Shown here: positions 1-8,415 of the stretch, one piece after another
Numbering within the stretch: position 1 is the first letter of the stretch
How the letters are laid out: each line of letters starts with the position of its first letter
From: an uncultured Bacteroidota bacterium
GTDB lineage: Bacteria > Bacteroidota > Bacteroidia > AKYH767-A > OLB10
DNA: 55,333 nucleotides
Assembly (NCBI GenBank): GCA_903881665.1
Contig: CAIRUC010000038.1
Span: 1 to 55,333 of the forward strand
Reading direction: 5' to 3'
Made by a program: the position numbers and the translations under genes
Notes under the pieces: model-generated
What the model was told of the DNA's origin: nothing
What the model saw: the letters and a program-made list of their open reading frames with translations, nothing else
Database searches by the model: none

Positions 1-1
1 A

Positions 2-1372
2 AAGAAAAAATACAACGACTTTAATGCGAGCGGAAATTTGGCATTAAGTAATTTCAAATACTCATCTAACGACTACAAACAAGGATTCGACTTAAACCAA
101 TGCAGCTTAACATTTAATCCGCAAAACATATCTTTAAATAATTTTGATGCAAAAATTGGATCTAGCGATATAAGAGCAAATGGCACACTCGACAACCTTC
201 TCGCTTTTATGTTTAAGAAAGAAATCTTAACAGCAACTATAAACGTATCGTCGAATAAAATTGATTTAGCTGATATTTTCGAAGAACCATCATCAACCGC
301 ATCTATTTCCGACACTACACCAATGAACTTAATTGAAGTTCCCGGAAACATCAAATTTACTTTAAACACAAGTATCGGAACGCTCAAATACGACAATGTA
401 ATATTAGAAAGGTTATCAGGAAAATTATCAATTCATGATCAATCAATCGACATGATTAGTTTAGCGTTCAATACCCTAAGTGGCACGATGAAATTATCGG
501 GATTGTATGCAACGAAAGAACGTAAGAAAGCAGATATTAATTTGAACATGGACATCAACGGATTTGATATCCAACAAACCGTAACAACATTTAACATAGT
601 AAAGAAAATGGCAGCCATTGCAGAAAAAGCTTCCGGCAAATTCTCTACTACTTTTGACATGAAAGGGCAATTAGATGAACATATGCAACCATTCATGAAT
701 ACATTAACAGGAGGCGGAAAGTTAAGTACCAACAATGTTACAATAAACAACTTTACTCCTCTTGTAAAAGTATCGGAAGTATTAAAAATGGATCAATTTA
801 AAAAGTTGCCGATAAACAATTTGAACCTTGTTTTCAAATTCGAAAACGGACGCGTCAAAACAGAACCTTTCGATGTTAATCTTGCAGGAATTCAAACCAA
901 TATTGTAGGAAGCACAGGCTTTGACCAAACAATAGATTACAATTTAGCAATGAATATACCTACTTCAAAATTACCATCAAAAGCATCGGGAGCCATCAGC
1001 GGACTTATATCACAAGCTAATACAAAAGGCCCTAAATTCAGCATGAGCGAAAATGTGAAGATGGATTTATTAATGACAGGAACAGTTGACAAACCAATTA
1101 TTAAGACAGACCTTAAAAGTACAGCTAGCGGAGTCGTTAATTCTATAAAAGATAAAGCAAAAGATGAACTAGCGAAGAAGAGACAAGAGCTGGAAATAAA
1201 AGCAAAAGCTGAAGCTGATAAAATAAAACAAGAAGCTGAGCAAAAAGCAAAAATGGAAGCCGATAAAATAAAGAAAGAAGCCGAATCCAAAGTAAAATCG
1301 GAAACCGAAAAATTAAAAAAAGAGGCCGAACAAAAAGCGAAGAATGCACTAAAAGGATTTTTTAAAAAATAA
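2..1372 (+). CDS. AsmA-like envelope protein, 5'-truncated, with repetitive charged tail
   Basis: The reading frame is open to the left edge, so the N-terminal part (normally a membrane anchor) is outside the window; about 456 residues remain. The visible part has the alternating beta-rich pattern of the AsmA C-terminal region (for example 'GGGKLSTNNVTINNF' and 'IDYNLAMNIPTSKLP'). Family knowledge: AsmA-like proteins sit in the envelope, and several relatives (TamB, YhdP, YdbH) are linked to lipid transport between membranes; that role here is inference. The last ~70 residues are a Lys/Glu/Ala-rich helix made of four consecutive 15-residue repeats of the type KAKxEADKIKxEAEx (bases 1154-1333), followed by KAKNALKGFFKK. 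No terminator is visible after the stop codon. Confidence 0.85.
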   Translation, partial: KKKYNDFNASGNLALSNFKYSSNDYKQGFDLNQCSLTFNPQNISLNNFDAKIGSSDIRANGTLDNLLAFMFKKEILTATINVSSNKIDLADIFEEPSSTASISDTTPMNLIEVPGNIKFTLNTSIGTLKYDNVILERLSGKLSIHDQSIDMISLAFNTLSGTMKLSGLYATKERKKADINLNMDINGFDIQQTVTTFNIVKKMAAIAEKASGKFSTTFDMKGQLDEHMQPFMNTLTGGGKLSTNNVTINNFTPLVKVSEVLKMDQFKKLPINNLNLVFKFENGRVKTEPFDVNLAGIQTNIVGSTGFDQTIDYNLAMNIPTSKLPSKASGAISGLISQANTKGPKFSMSENVKMDLLMTGTVDKPIIKTDLKSTASGVVNSIKDKAKDELAKKRQELEIKAKAEADKIKQEAEQKAKMEADKIKKEAESKVKSETEKLKKEAEQKAKNALKGFFKK

Positions 1373-1856
1373 CCAAACAATATTATCATTAATCAAGCAT
1401 ATCGCCATTACAAAATCGAACATTCCAAAAACTACTAATTTTATTTACTCATTACTTTGCATAACATCTTGCACGAAGTATTTAAAATTGATGTTTCTAC
1501 ACTTCCCTACTGCTACATAAAATTAAAGTGATGCAACTAACTCTTATATCAGAATCACACTCTTCACAGGCCTAACATAGTAATAACCTTCAAGACACTT
1601 TCATTAATGAACGTCGGAGGATTTTCTATCAACAATTGTCAATTTGAGAGCCATTTTTGTGCTAGATCATATGGAAAGAAAATCAAAGGTAATAACGATA
1701 TTATGCTGAAAAACCTAGCTGAATTAAAGGGTAAAAACCTATTATAGTCGACTTTTGCATTTATTGGACGAATAAAAATTTATGCGTTCTCAGCATTTTT
1801 TCTTTTATCTTATTAAAAATCGCCTTAACTTGGTCGAATAAACACTACGGATTATC
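1373..1856. other. 484-base AT-rich spacer without a convincing gene
   Basis: No tRNA, terminator or repeat was recognised. A 46-codon open frame (1607-1747, +) starts with ATG but has no recognisable relatives and no clear promoter. Just before the next gene, 'TAACTTGG' (about 1832-1839) is a poor match to the Bacteroidota -7 element. Confidence 0.5.
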
Positions 1857-2294
1857 ATGAAAAAAATCATCCTGCCCATATTATTAGCAGGCTTCTTATC
1901 CTCGTGCGAGCAAAATAGTAAAAACGTCGAAGTTGTTTACGACACGATAGATGCTGACACGAATTTAATGGCAACCATAATTACACCCGGACAAATATTT
2001 AGCGGCTTACTACCATGCTCAGGCTGTAACGGTATCAACACCTTGCTCACTATAAACTCCGACAGTTCATACGCTCTTTCTGAAACATTGATGGGAACAA
2101 CAAAGTCGGATAGCGTTATTCAATCGGGCGGGAAGGTTGAATACATATCAGGATCCTTGGTAATTTACAAATTAAATCCGACTTCAGGTGATGTAAAATA
2201 CTTCCAATCGCTCAACGACACGGCAGTTCAACTGCTGGATGCCAATATGAAAGTGTTGGCCACCGACGCAAACACGATTTTGAAACGTCAATAA
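1857..2294 (+). CDS. NlpE-like outer-membrane lipoprotein
   Basis: A 145-residue lipoprotein: signal peptide MKKIILPILLAGFLSSC with lipobox LSSC and predicted lipidated Cys17. Residues ~44-140 resemble the NlpE N-terminal domain: 'GLLPCSGCNGI' carries a CxxC pair (Cys54, Cys57), followed by the beta-rich 'LLTINSDSSYALSETLMGT' pattern. In E. coli, NlpE is a copper- and adhesion-linked lipoprotein that activates the Cpx envelope stress system. This protein corresponds only to the N-terminal barrel domain, as is common outside the enterics, so Cpx-type signalling cannot be assumed. It is transcribed alone and ends at a strong shared terminator. Confidence 0.8.
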   Translation: MKKIILPILLAGFLSSCEQNSKNVEVVYDTIDADTNLMATIITPGQIFSGLLPCSGCNGINTLLTINSDSSYALSETLMGTTKSDSVIQSGGKVEYISGSLVIYKLNPTSGDVKYFQSLNDTAVQLLDANMKVLATDANTILKRQ

Positions 2295-2312
2295 TTCAAA
2301 TCAACAAACTAT

Positions 2313-2349
2313 AAAAAAAGCCCTTCCTGCATAAGAAAGGGCTTTTTTA
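2313..2349. terminator. Bidirectional rho-independent terminator
   Basis: A perfect stem, AAAAAAGCCCTT paired with AAGGGCTTTTTT, encloses a short loop. It lies between the convergent NlpE-like and symporter genes, and the flanking A and T runs let it work in both directions. Confidence 0.92.
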
Positions 2350-2356
2350 TTTTCAT

Positions 2357-3589
2357 TTATTCAGATACATTTAGTTCTCCTTCCCACTTACTCACGACTG
2401 CAGTAGCAACTGCATTACCGATAACATTCGTTGCCGAGCGTCCCATGTCGAGTAATTGATCGATTCCTAAGAGTAGTAAAAGTCCGCCTTCAGGAATATG
2501 AAATGCGCTTAGCATTCCCGCAATCACCACCAGCGATGCTCTCGGCACTCCCGCCATCCCTTTGCTCGTCACCAATAACATCAGCATCATCGTAATTTCT
2601 TGCTGAATTGATAAATTGATTCCGTATGCTTGCGCAATAAATACTGTTGCGAAGGTCATATACATGATTGATCCGTCGAGGTTAAAAGAATATCCCAACG
2701 GCAATACAAAGCTGATAATTCTATTGCTGCATCCGTATTTTTCAAGGGCTTCTACCGTCTTCGGAAATGCCGATTCACTCGATGCCGTGCTGAAGGCTAA
2801 GAGGATAGGTTCTTTCACATGATTCAATAGCTTAAAGAATGGAATTTTCAGAGCGAAGCAGATGCTTCCCAAGATCACAATTCCGAAGATTATTAAGCCG
2901 AAGTAAAAACAAGCTATCAGATAAATATACCCGCTGATGATGCCGATTCCTTGCTTCGCCACAACCGCTGCTATCGCTCCGAATACCCCAAACGGTGCAA
3001 AAAGCATCACGTAATTGGTAACTTTAAACATCACGTGCGACACAGTATCGAAAGCATGCACCATTGATTTTGCTTTTTCTCCCAACGATGCAGCAGCAAC
3101 TCCGAAAAACAAGGAGAATATCACCAGTGGTAATATTTCATTGTTGGCCATTGCTTCCACTACACTTTTCGGTATAACATGAGTAATAAATTCTTTTAAT
3201 GTTGGCGCCGATTTCGCTACTCCAGACGTAGCATCGGCTGGCGGCAATGGCAAATTCATGACATGCCCTGGCTCAAATACATTTACTAATATTAAACCTA
3301 AGGCTAAAGCCAATAACGTCGCAAATTGAAAATACAAAATGGTCTTTATCCCAATTCTTCCTACAGCTCCGAAATCACCTACTTTGGCTACGCCTACAAC
3401 CAAGGTAGCGAATACCAAAGGTGCAATTATCATTTTAATGAGTCGAAGGAATATATCACTTAGGATCTGGATATTATTAGCAAAGTTTTCATAGTCCGCC
3501 TGATCAGGGTGATACATTCTGTAAAAATGTCCAACTAGTATTCCTAGCAACATCCCGATAAATATTCGGGTGGTTAAATTTATCTTCAT
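2357..3589 (-). CDS. Dicarboxylate/amino acid:cation symporter (DAACS family)
   Basis: A 410-residue inner-membrane secondary transporter of the GltP/DctA family, which takes up glutamate, aspartate or C4-dicarboxylates with Na+ or H+. Family signatures present: the serine-rich re-entrant loop 'AFSTASSESAFPKT', 'SFNLDGSIMYMTFAT' (family NMDGT region), 'GMAGVPRASLVVIAG', and the substrate-binding helix 'IDQLLDMGRSATNVIGNA'. Asp and Arg in the last motif contact substrate and cations in known structures. Length is normal and the N-terminus starts directly at the first membrane helix. It is a single-gene unit divergent from valS. Exact substrate cannot be told from sequence. Confidence 0.93.
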   Translation of the reverse strand: MKINLTTRIFIGMLLGILVGHFYRMYHPDQADYENFANNIQILSDIFLRLIKMIIAPLVFATLVVGVAKVGDFGAVGRIGIKTILYFQFATLLALALGLILVNVFEPGHVMNLPLPPADATSGVAKSAPTLKEFITHVIPKSVVEAMANNEILPLVIFSLFFGVAAASLGEKAKSMVHAFDTVSHVMFKVTNYVMLFAPFGVFGAIAAVVAKQGIGIISGYIYLIACFYFGLIIFGIVILGSICFALKIPFFKLLNHVKEPILLAFSTASSESAFPKTVEALEKYGCSNRIISFVLPLGYSFNLDGSIMYMTFATVFIAQAYGINLSIQQEITMMLMLLVTSKGMAGVPRASLVVIAGMLSAFHIPEGGLLLLLGIDQLLDMGRSATNVIGNAVATAVVSKWEGELNVSE

Positions 3590-3659
3590 AGGTTCCCAAA
3601 AATAGCAGAAATACCTGAATCACCCTCATATTTTGCTACTGCATGACTCTTCCATTCGC

Positions 3660-3667
3660 TATATTTG
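3660..3667 (+). promoter_or_regulatory. -7 promoter element for valS
   Basis: TATATTTG matches the Bacteroidota -7 consensus TAnnTTTG, 17 bases before the valS ATG. A TTG at 3633-3635 could be the -33 element, though the 24-base spacing is long. Confidence 0.6.
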
Positions 3668-3684
3668 CAAGCTATTTTAATATT

Positions 3685-6360
3685 ATGGATATCCCCAAGA
3701 ATTACAACCCCTCTGAAGCAGAAGCGAAATGGTACCCTTACTGGATGAACAACGGTTATTTCCGTTCAGTTCCTGACGATAGAGAACCTTATACAATTGT
3801 AATCCCACCACCGAATGTAACCGGCGTTTTACACATGGGACATATGCTCAATAATACCATCCAAGATGTGATGATTCGTCGCGCCCGTATGCTCGGCAAA
3901 AACGCTTGTTGGGTACCCGGCACCGATCACGCATCGATTGCTACCGAGGCGAAGGTGGTTGCTATGTTAAAGGAAAAGGGAATTAAAAAATCAGACCTTA
4001 CCCGCGAAGAATTCTTGAAATATGCTTTCGAGTGGAAAGAGAAATATGGAGGCATCATCCTCGAGCAGCTTAAAAAGTTAGGTGCTTCGTGCGACTGGGA
4101 TCGCACTCGTTTTACGATGGAAGACGACCTCAGTGAAGCTGTAATCGATGTTTTTATCGATTTATTTAAAAAGGGTTATATCTACCGAGGCACGCGTATG
4201 GTGAATTGGGATCCTGCAGGACTTACTGCCGTGAGTGATGAGGAAGTGATTCACAAAGAAGTGCAGTCGAAATTATGTTATGTTCGTTATGTATTGGTAG
4301 ATGCCGATGAGGTATACGACAATAATGATGCGGCTGCCCGTCAACGTAAGTTCGACAATAACGAGTTCATCACTATCGCTACTGTTCGTCCCGAGACGAT
4401 CCTCGGCGATACTGCCATCTGCGTGCATCCCGAAGATCCTCGCTACAAGCACTTGAAAGGAAAATTTGCCGTGATACCAATGGTGAACCGCAAGGTGCCT
4501 GTAATTTTCGATGATTATATTACAATGGAATTTGGTACAGGCTGCTTGAAAGTAACGCCTGCTCACGATATCAATGACTACAACCTCGGAGTAAAACATC
4601 ACCTCGAAGTAATCGACACGATTAATCCCGATGGTACCATGAGTGGCGCTGCAGGATTTTATATCGGCGAAGATCGATTTATCGTTCGTAAAAAAATCGT
4701 TAAGGATTTAGATTCTCTAGGACATGTTGTGAAAATTGAAGATTATACTAACAAAGTTGGATATAGCGAACGTACCGATGCAGTAATTGAGCCTAAGCTT
4801 AGTATGCAATGGTTTGTGAAGATGCAAGAATTCTCGAAGCCTGCCCTCGATGCGGTGATGCATGGAGAAGTGAAATTGATACCCGATAAATTCGTAAATA
4901 CTTACCGTCACTGGATGGAGAATGTACACGACTGGTGTATCTCTCGTCAGCTGTGGTGGGGCCAACGTATCCCTGCATGGTACGATAATAAAGGAAATGT
5001 GGTCGTTTGCAAAACTGCTGGAGAAGCAATTGCACTGATCAAAGAAAAAAACCCGAGTGTAACGGTGGCGGATATCCGACAAGATGAAGATGTACTCGAT
5101 ACATGGTTCTCTTCATGGTTATGGCCGATATCGGTATTCGACGGATTCAAAGACCCAAATAACAAAGACATCAATTACTACTACCCTACCAACGATCTTG
5201 TTACTGCTCCCGAAATTTTATTCTTCTGGGTTGCACGTATGATCATGGCGGGATATGAATATCGCGGTAAGCGTCCTTTCGAGAATGTTTACTTGACAGG
5301 AATCGTACGCGATAAGCAAGGAAGAAAGATGAGTAAGTCGCTAGGTAACTCACCCGACCCTCTCGACCTTATTGCTAAATACGGCGCCGATGGCGTTCGT
5401 GTGGGGATGCTTTTATCATCACCTGCCGGAAACGATTTATTATTCGATGAAGGTCTTTGTGAACAAGGACGTAACTTCTGGAATAAATTATGGAATGCAT
5501 TCCGATTGGTTAAGGGATGGGAAGTATCATCATCTATCGAACAACCGACTGCGAATATTGCATCTATCGAATGGTTCCAACACCGACTTTATGCGGCAAC
5601 TGCCGAGATCAACGACCACTACGAAAAATACCGTATGTCGGATGCTTTGATGAGTACTTATAAGTTGATATGGGATGATTTCTGCGCTTGGTATTTGGAG
5701 TTGATTAAGCCTAGATACCAGCAACCTATCGATGCAAAAACTTTTGAAGCGACAGTAAATTTCTTCGAAAAAATCGTGAGCATCGTTCATCCGTTTATGC
5801 CTTTCGTTTCAGAAGAAATATGGCATTTACTGAGAGAGCGTAAGCAAGGAGAAGATTTGATTGTAGGAAAATGGCCGGTGCATGCTGCTTCCGATAAATC
5901 ATTACTCGATGATTTCACTATCGCTTCGGGCATCATTGCCGAAGTACGTAACTTCCGTCAGAGTAAAGGAGTATCGCCGAAAGAACAAGTAGAGTTACAT
6001 TATTCAATTAGCGGACAGGCGTCGGCGTTAGATCGCTTCAGCGGAGCTATCATCAAATTAGCGAACTTAAGTAAGCTCGAAAAAATCACCGAAAAACCTA
6101 CAGGTGCATTCCCGTTTGTGGTGAATCAATTCGAGTGTTTCATTCCGTTATCAGAGTCGATCGACAAAGAAGCAGAGAAAGAACGCTTAACAAAAGAACT
6201 AGAATACAGCATCGGATTCTTAAAATCGGTAGAGAGTAAATTGAGCAACGAACGTTTCGTAAATAATGCGAAACCCGATGTTGTTGCTGCCGAACAAAAG
6301 AAAAAGGCAGATGCCGAATCGAAAATAAAATCGATACAAGAAGCATTAGCATCATTGTAA
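3685..6360 (+). CDS. valS: Valine--tRNA ligase
   Basis: A class I aminoacyl-tRNA synthetase of 891 residues that charges tRNA-Val and edits threonine. The HIGH-type motif is 'PNVTGVLHMGHML' (around residues 46-55) and the KMSKS motif is 'GRKMSKSLGN' (around residue 548). The CP1 editing insertion lies between them, and a Lys/Glu-rich coiled-coil C-terminal arm follows the anticodon domain, as in bacterial ValRS. I chose the ATG at 3685 (MDIPKNYNPSEAEAKWYPYW): an in-frame ATG at 3643 would add 14 residues not typical of the family and would lie upstream of the -7 promoter element. The aminotransferase gene follows after 9 bases, so the two are probably cotranscribed. Confidence 0.98.
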   Translation: MDIPKNYNPSEAEAKWYPYWMNNGYFRSVPDDREPYTIVIPPPNVTGVLHMGHMLNNTIQDVMIRRARMLGKNACWVPGTDHASIATEAKVVAMLKEKGIKKSDLTREEFLKYAFEWKEKYGGIILEQLKKLGASCDWDRTRFTMEDDLSEAVIDVFIDLFKKGYIYRGTRMVNWDPAGLTAVSDEEVIHKEVQSKLCYVRYVLVDADEVYDNNDAAARQRKFDNNEFITIATVRPETILGDTAICVHPEDPRYKHLKGKFAVIPMVNRKVPVIFDDYITMEFGTGCLKVTPAHDINDYNLGVKHHLEVIDTINPDGTMSGAAGFYIGEDRFIVRKKIVKDLDSLGHVVKIEDYTNKVGYSERTDAVIEPKLSMQWFVKMQEFSKPALDAVMHGEVKLIPDKFVNTYRHWMENVHDWCISRQLWWGQRIPAWYDNKGNVVVCKTAGEAIALIKEKNPSVTVADIRQDEDVLDTWFSSWLWPISVFDGFKDPNNKDINYYYPTNDLVTAPEILFFWVARMIMAGYEYRGKRPFENVYLTGIVRDKQGRKMSKSLGNSPDPLDLIAKYGADGVRVGMLLSSPAGNDLLFDEGLCEQGRNFWNKLWNAFRLVKGWEVSSSIEQPTANIASIEWFQHRLYAATAEINDHYEKYRMSDALMSTYKLIWDDFCAWYLELIKPRYQQPIDAKTFEATVNFFEKIVSIVHPFMPFVSEEIWHLLRERKQGEDLIVGKWPVHAASDKSLLDDFTIASGIIAEVRNFRQSKGVSPKEQVELHYSISGQASALDRFSGAIIKLANLSKLEKITEKPTGAFPFVVNQFECFIPLSESIDKEAEKERLTKELEYSIGFLKSVESKLSNERFVNNAKPDVVAAEQKKKADAESKIKSIQEALASL

Positions 6361-6369
6361 ATTATCGTC

Positions 6370-7575
6370 ATGCATCTTTCACAACGTCAGCTTTTCTTGC
6401 AACACGTGGCTCAAACGAGTCCCGCGCCCATGATGTTAGAGATCGATCGTGCCGAAGGCATATACCTCACCGATACAAGAGGAAAGAAATACATTGATTT
6501 CATCAGTGGCATATCGGTAAGCAACGTAGGACACCGTCACCCGGAAGTACTGAAAGCGATTAATAATCAGCTCGACCGTTACATGCACTTAATAGTGTAT
6601 GGCGAATTCGTGCAGAGTCCGCAGGTAAACTTAGCCACTCGCCTAGCGGCAGTATTGCCCGGCGATATCGACAGTGTGTACTTCGTGAATTCAGGAGCCG
6701 AAGCAGTAGAAGGAGCTATTAAGTTAGCGCGACGAGCTACGGGACGAAAAAAAATATTCTCGTTTAAGAACGCCTATCACGGAAGTACTACGGGAGCATT
6801 GAGCTTGATGAGTAGCGAATATTTCACCGATGCCTTTAAGCCATTATTGCCCGAAGTATTTCATTTGAATCCCGGAGACTACAGAGGACTAGAATGCATC
6901 GACGAGACGACAGCCGCAGTGGTAGTAGAGATAATTCGTGGAGAAGCAGGAGCGGAAGAAGTAGAAGGAGAATTCCTGAAAGCGCTGAAGCAACGTTGCG
7001 AAGAAACAGGAACGTTCTTTATTGCGGATGAAATACAAACAGGCTTTGGAAGGACGGGAAAGCTCTTTGCTTGTGAGCATCACGGCATCATCCCCGACAT
7101 AATTACGATGGCCAAAGGGATGGGCGGAGGAATGCCTATCGGAGCCTTCGCAGCGAAGAAAGAATTGATGCAAACGCTAACGGCGGAACCAGTGCTTGGA
7201 CATATCACCACCTTCGGCGGACATCCCGTGAGCTGTGCCGCGGCCTTGGCATCGCTGGAAGTGATACTTACTATTCCTTTAGAAGAAAAAGTAGCGAAAT
7301 TTGAAGAAATCATCCGACAAAAGCTACAACACCCTTTGTTGCAGAAAATCACCGGAAAAGGGCTATTGCTATCGGGGGTTTTGGGAAGTGAAACCATCAA
7401 TTTTACATTTATTGCCAATTGTATTAAGAATGGTATCATCACCGACTGGTTTTTATTTGCCTCTGACCGCTTTAGAATAGCGCCTCCTCTAACAATTACG
7501 ATTGAAGAACTACATTTATCAATTGATCTACTTTTAAAGTCTTTAAACGATACTGCCGCCGAGTTGAATCATTAA
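6370..7575 (+). CDS. Class III PLP-dependent aminotransferase
   Basis: A 401-residue enzyme of the acetylornithine/ornithine/4-aminobutyrate aminotransferase group. Visible signatures: 'NSGAEAVEGAIKLARRATGR' for cofactor phosphate binding, 'ADEIQTGFGRTGKLFA' whose Asp contacts the pyridine nitrogen, and 'ITMAKGMGGGMPIGAF', where Lys249 should form the Schiff base. Substrate is not determined by these motifs; no arginine-biosynthesis genes are nearby, so argD is not assigned. It starts 9 bases after valS and is likely in the same transcript. Confidence 0.9.
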   Translation: MHLSQRQLFLQHVAQTSPAPMMLEIDRAEGIYLTDTRGKKYIDFISGISVSNVGHRHPEVLKAINNQLDRYMHLIVYGEFVQSPQVNLATRLAAVLPGDIDSVYFVNSGAEAVEGAIKLARRATGRKKIFSFKNAYHGSTTGALSLMSSEYFTDAFKPLLPEVFHLNPGDYRGLECIDETTAAVVVEIIRGEAGAEEVEGEFLKALKQRCEETGTFFIADEIQTGFGRTGKLFACEHHGIIPDIITMAKGMGGGMPIGAFAAKKELMQTLTAEPVLGHITTFGGHPVSCAAALASLEVILTIPLEEKVAKFEEIIRQKLQHPLLQKITGKGLLLSGVLGSETINFTFIANCIKNGIITDWFLFASDRFRIAPPLTITIEELHLSIDLLLKSLNDTAAELNH

Positions 7576-7658
7576 GAGCAAATGAATTTCCACAAAGCTG
7601 AAGAAACCATCCCCAATTCTTCATTTAGGCACAAGTACCTTCACCACGTCAAATAACA

Positions 7659-7680
7659 GAACTGTAAAAAAAAACAGTTC
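7659..7680. promoter_or_regulatory. Inverted repeat upstream of the response regulator
   Basis: GAACTG and CAGTTC are perfect 6-base arms separated by TAAAAAAAAA, 51 bases before the response-regulator ATG. It could be a weak operator or a hairpin. TAGATTCG at 7701-7708 is a one-mismatch -7 promoter candidate just downstream of it. Confidence 0.3.
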
Positions 7681-7731
7681 ACCGTTAGCGATAAAATTCA
7701 TAGATTCGTAAACAACACAAAAAAGATTACC

Positions 7732-8406
7732 ATGAACGTCTTGATCGTAGAAGATGAACGCTCACTCTCACATGAGATGGAGATTTACTTAACCCGTCAA
7801 AATTTTAATTGCGACGTGGCCTTTAACGGCAAAAGCGGAACAGATAAAGTACTTACCAATAGTTATGACTTCGTACTCCTTGATTTAGGGTTGCCTGACA
7901 TGGACGGATTGGATCTTTTAAAAGATGCACGCAAAAAAGGAAGCGAAGCAGCATTTATCGTATTAACAGCGAGAGGAGAAGTAGAAGATAAGATCAAAGG
8001 ATTAGATCTTGGAGCCGACGATTATATTCCCAAGCCATTTTCATTAGCCGAGCTTCACTCACGCATGCAAGCGATCTTAAGAAGAAAGCACGGATTAAAA
8101 TCGAATACCATGACGGTTGCAGATTTTGACATTGACATATCGAACAGAACGGTGCAATGCAAAGCACAAACCATCAACCTCACTAAAAAAGAATTTGATC
8201 TTTTCCACTATCTTTCACTCCACAAAAACCGTGTCCTTACCCGTACACAATTAACCGAACATATCTGGGGTGATGTATTAGAGGACGACTACGAATCGAA
8301 CTATATCGACGTTCACGTAAAAAATCTTCGTAAGAAATTATCGGCGCATGCGCCAATCGATTGGTTTGAAACAGTACGCGGTGTAGGTTACAGAATTAAC
8401 ATCTGA
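7732..8406 (+). CDS. OmpR-family response regulator
   Basis: A 224-residue transcription factor. The receiver domain (about 1-118) has the acidic pocket 'VEDE' (residues 6-9), phospho-acceptor Asp51 in 'VLLDLGLPD', Thr79 and Lys101 ('PKPFS'). The OmpR/PhoB winged-helix DNA-binding domain (about 125-224) ends with 'YIDVHVKNLRKKL' and 'TVRGVGYRI'. It is followed after 9 bases by its histidine kinase, so the two form a standard two-component pair. No target genes are evident nearby; the signal is unknown. Confidence 0.96.
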   Translation: MNVLIVEDERSLSHEMEIYLTRQNFNCDVAFNGKSGTDKVLTNSYDFVLLDLGLPDMDGLDLLKDARKKGSEAAFIVLTARGEVEDKIKGLDLGADDYIPKPFSLAELHSRMQAILRRKHGLKSNTMTVADFDIDISNRTVQCKAQTINLTKKEFDLFHYLSLHKNRVLTRTQLTEHIWGDVLEDDYESNYIDVHVKNLRKKLSAHAPIDWFETVRGVGYRINI

Positions 8407-8415
8407 TAATCGCCT

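Noticed and set aside
1607..1747. 46-codon ORF in the first long spacer
   Set aside because: No recognised relatives, no promoter, amino-acid pattern without domain features; listed only within the spacer entry.
6370..7575. Assignment as argD (acetylornithine aminotransferase)
   Set aside because: The class III motifs do not separate argD from GABA or other aminotransferases, and no arginine genes are nearby.
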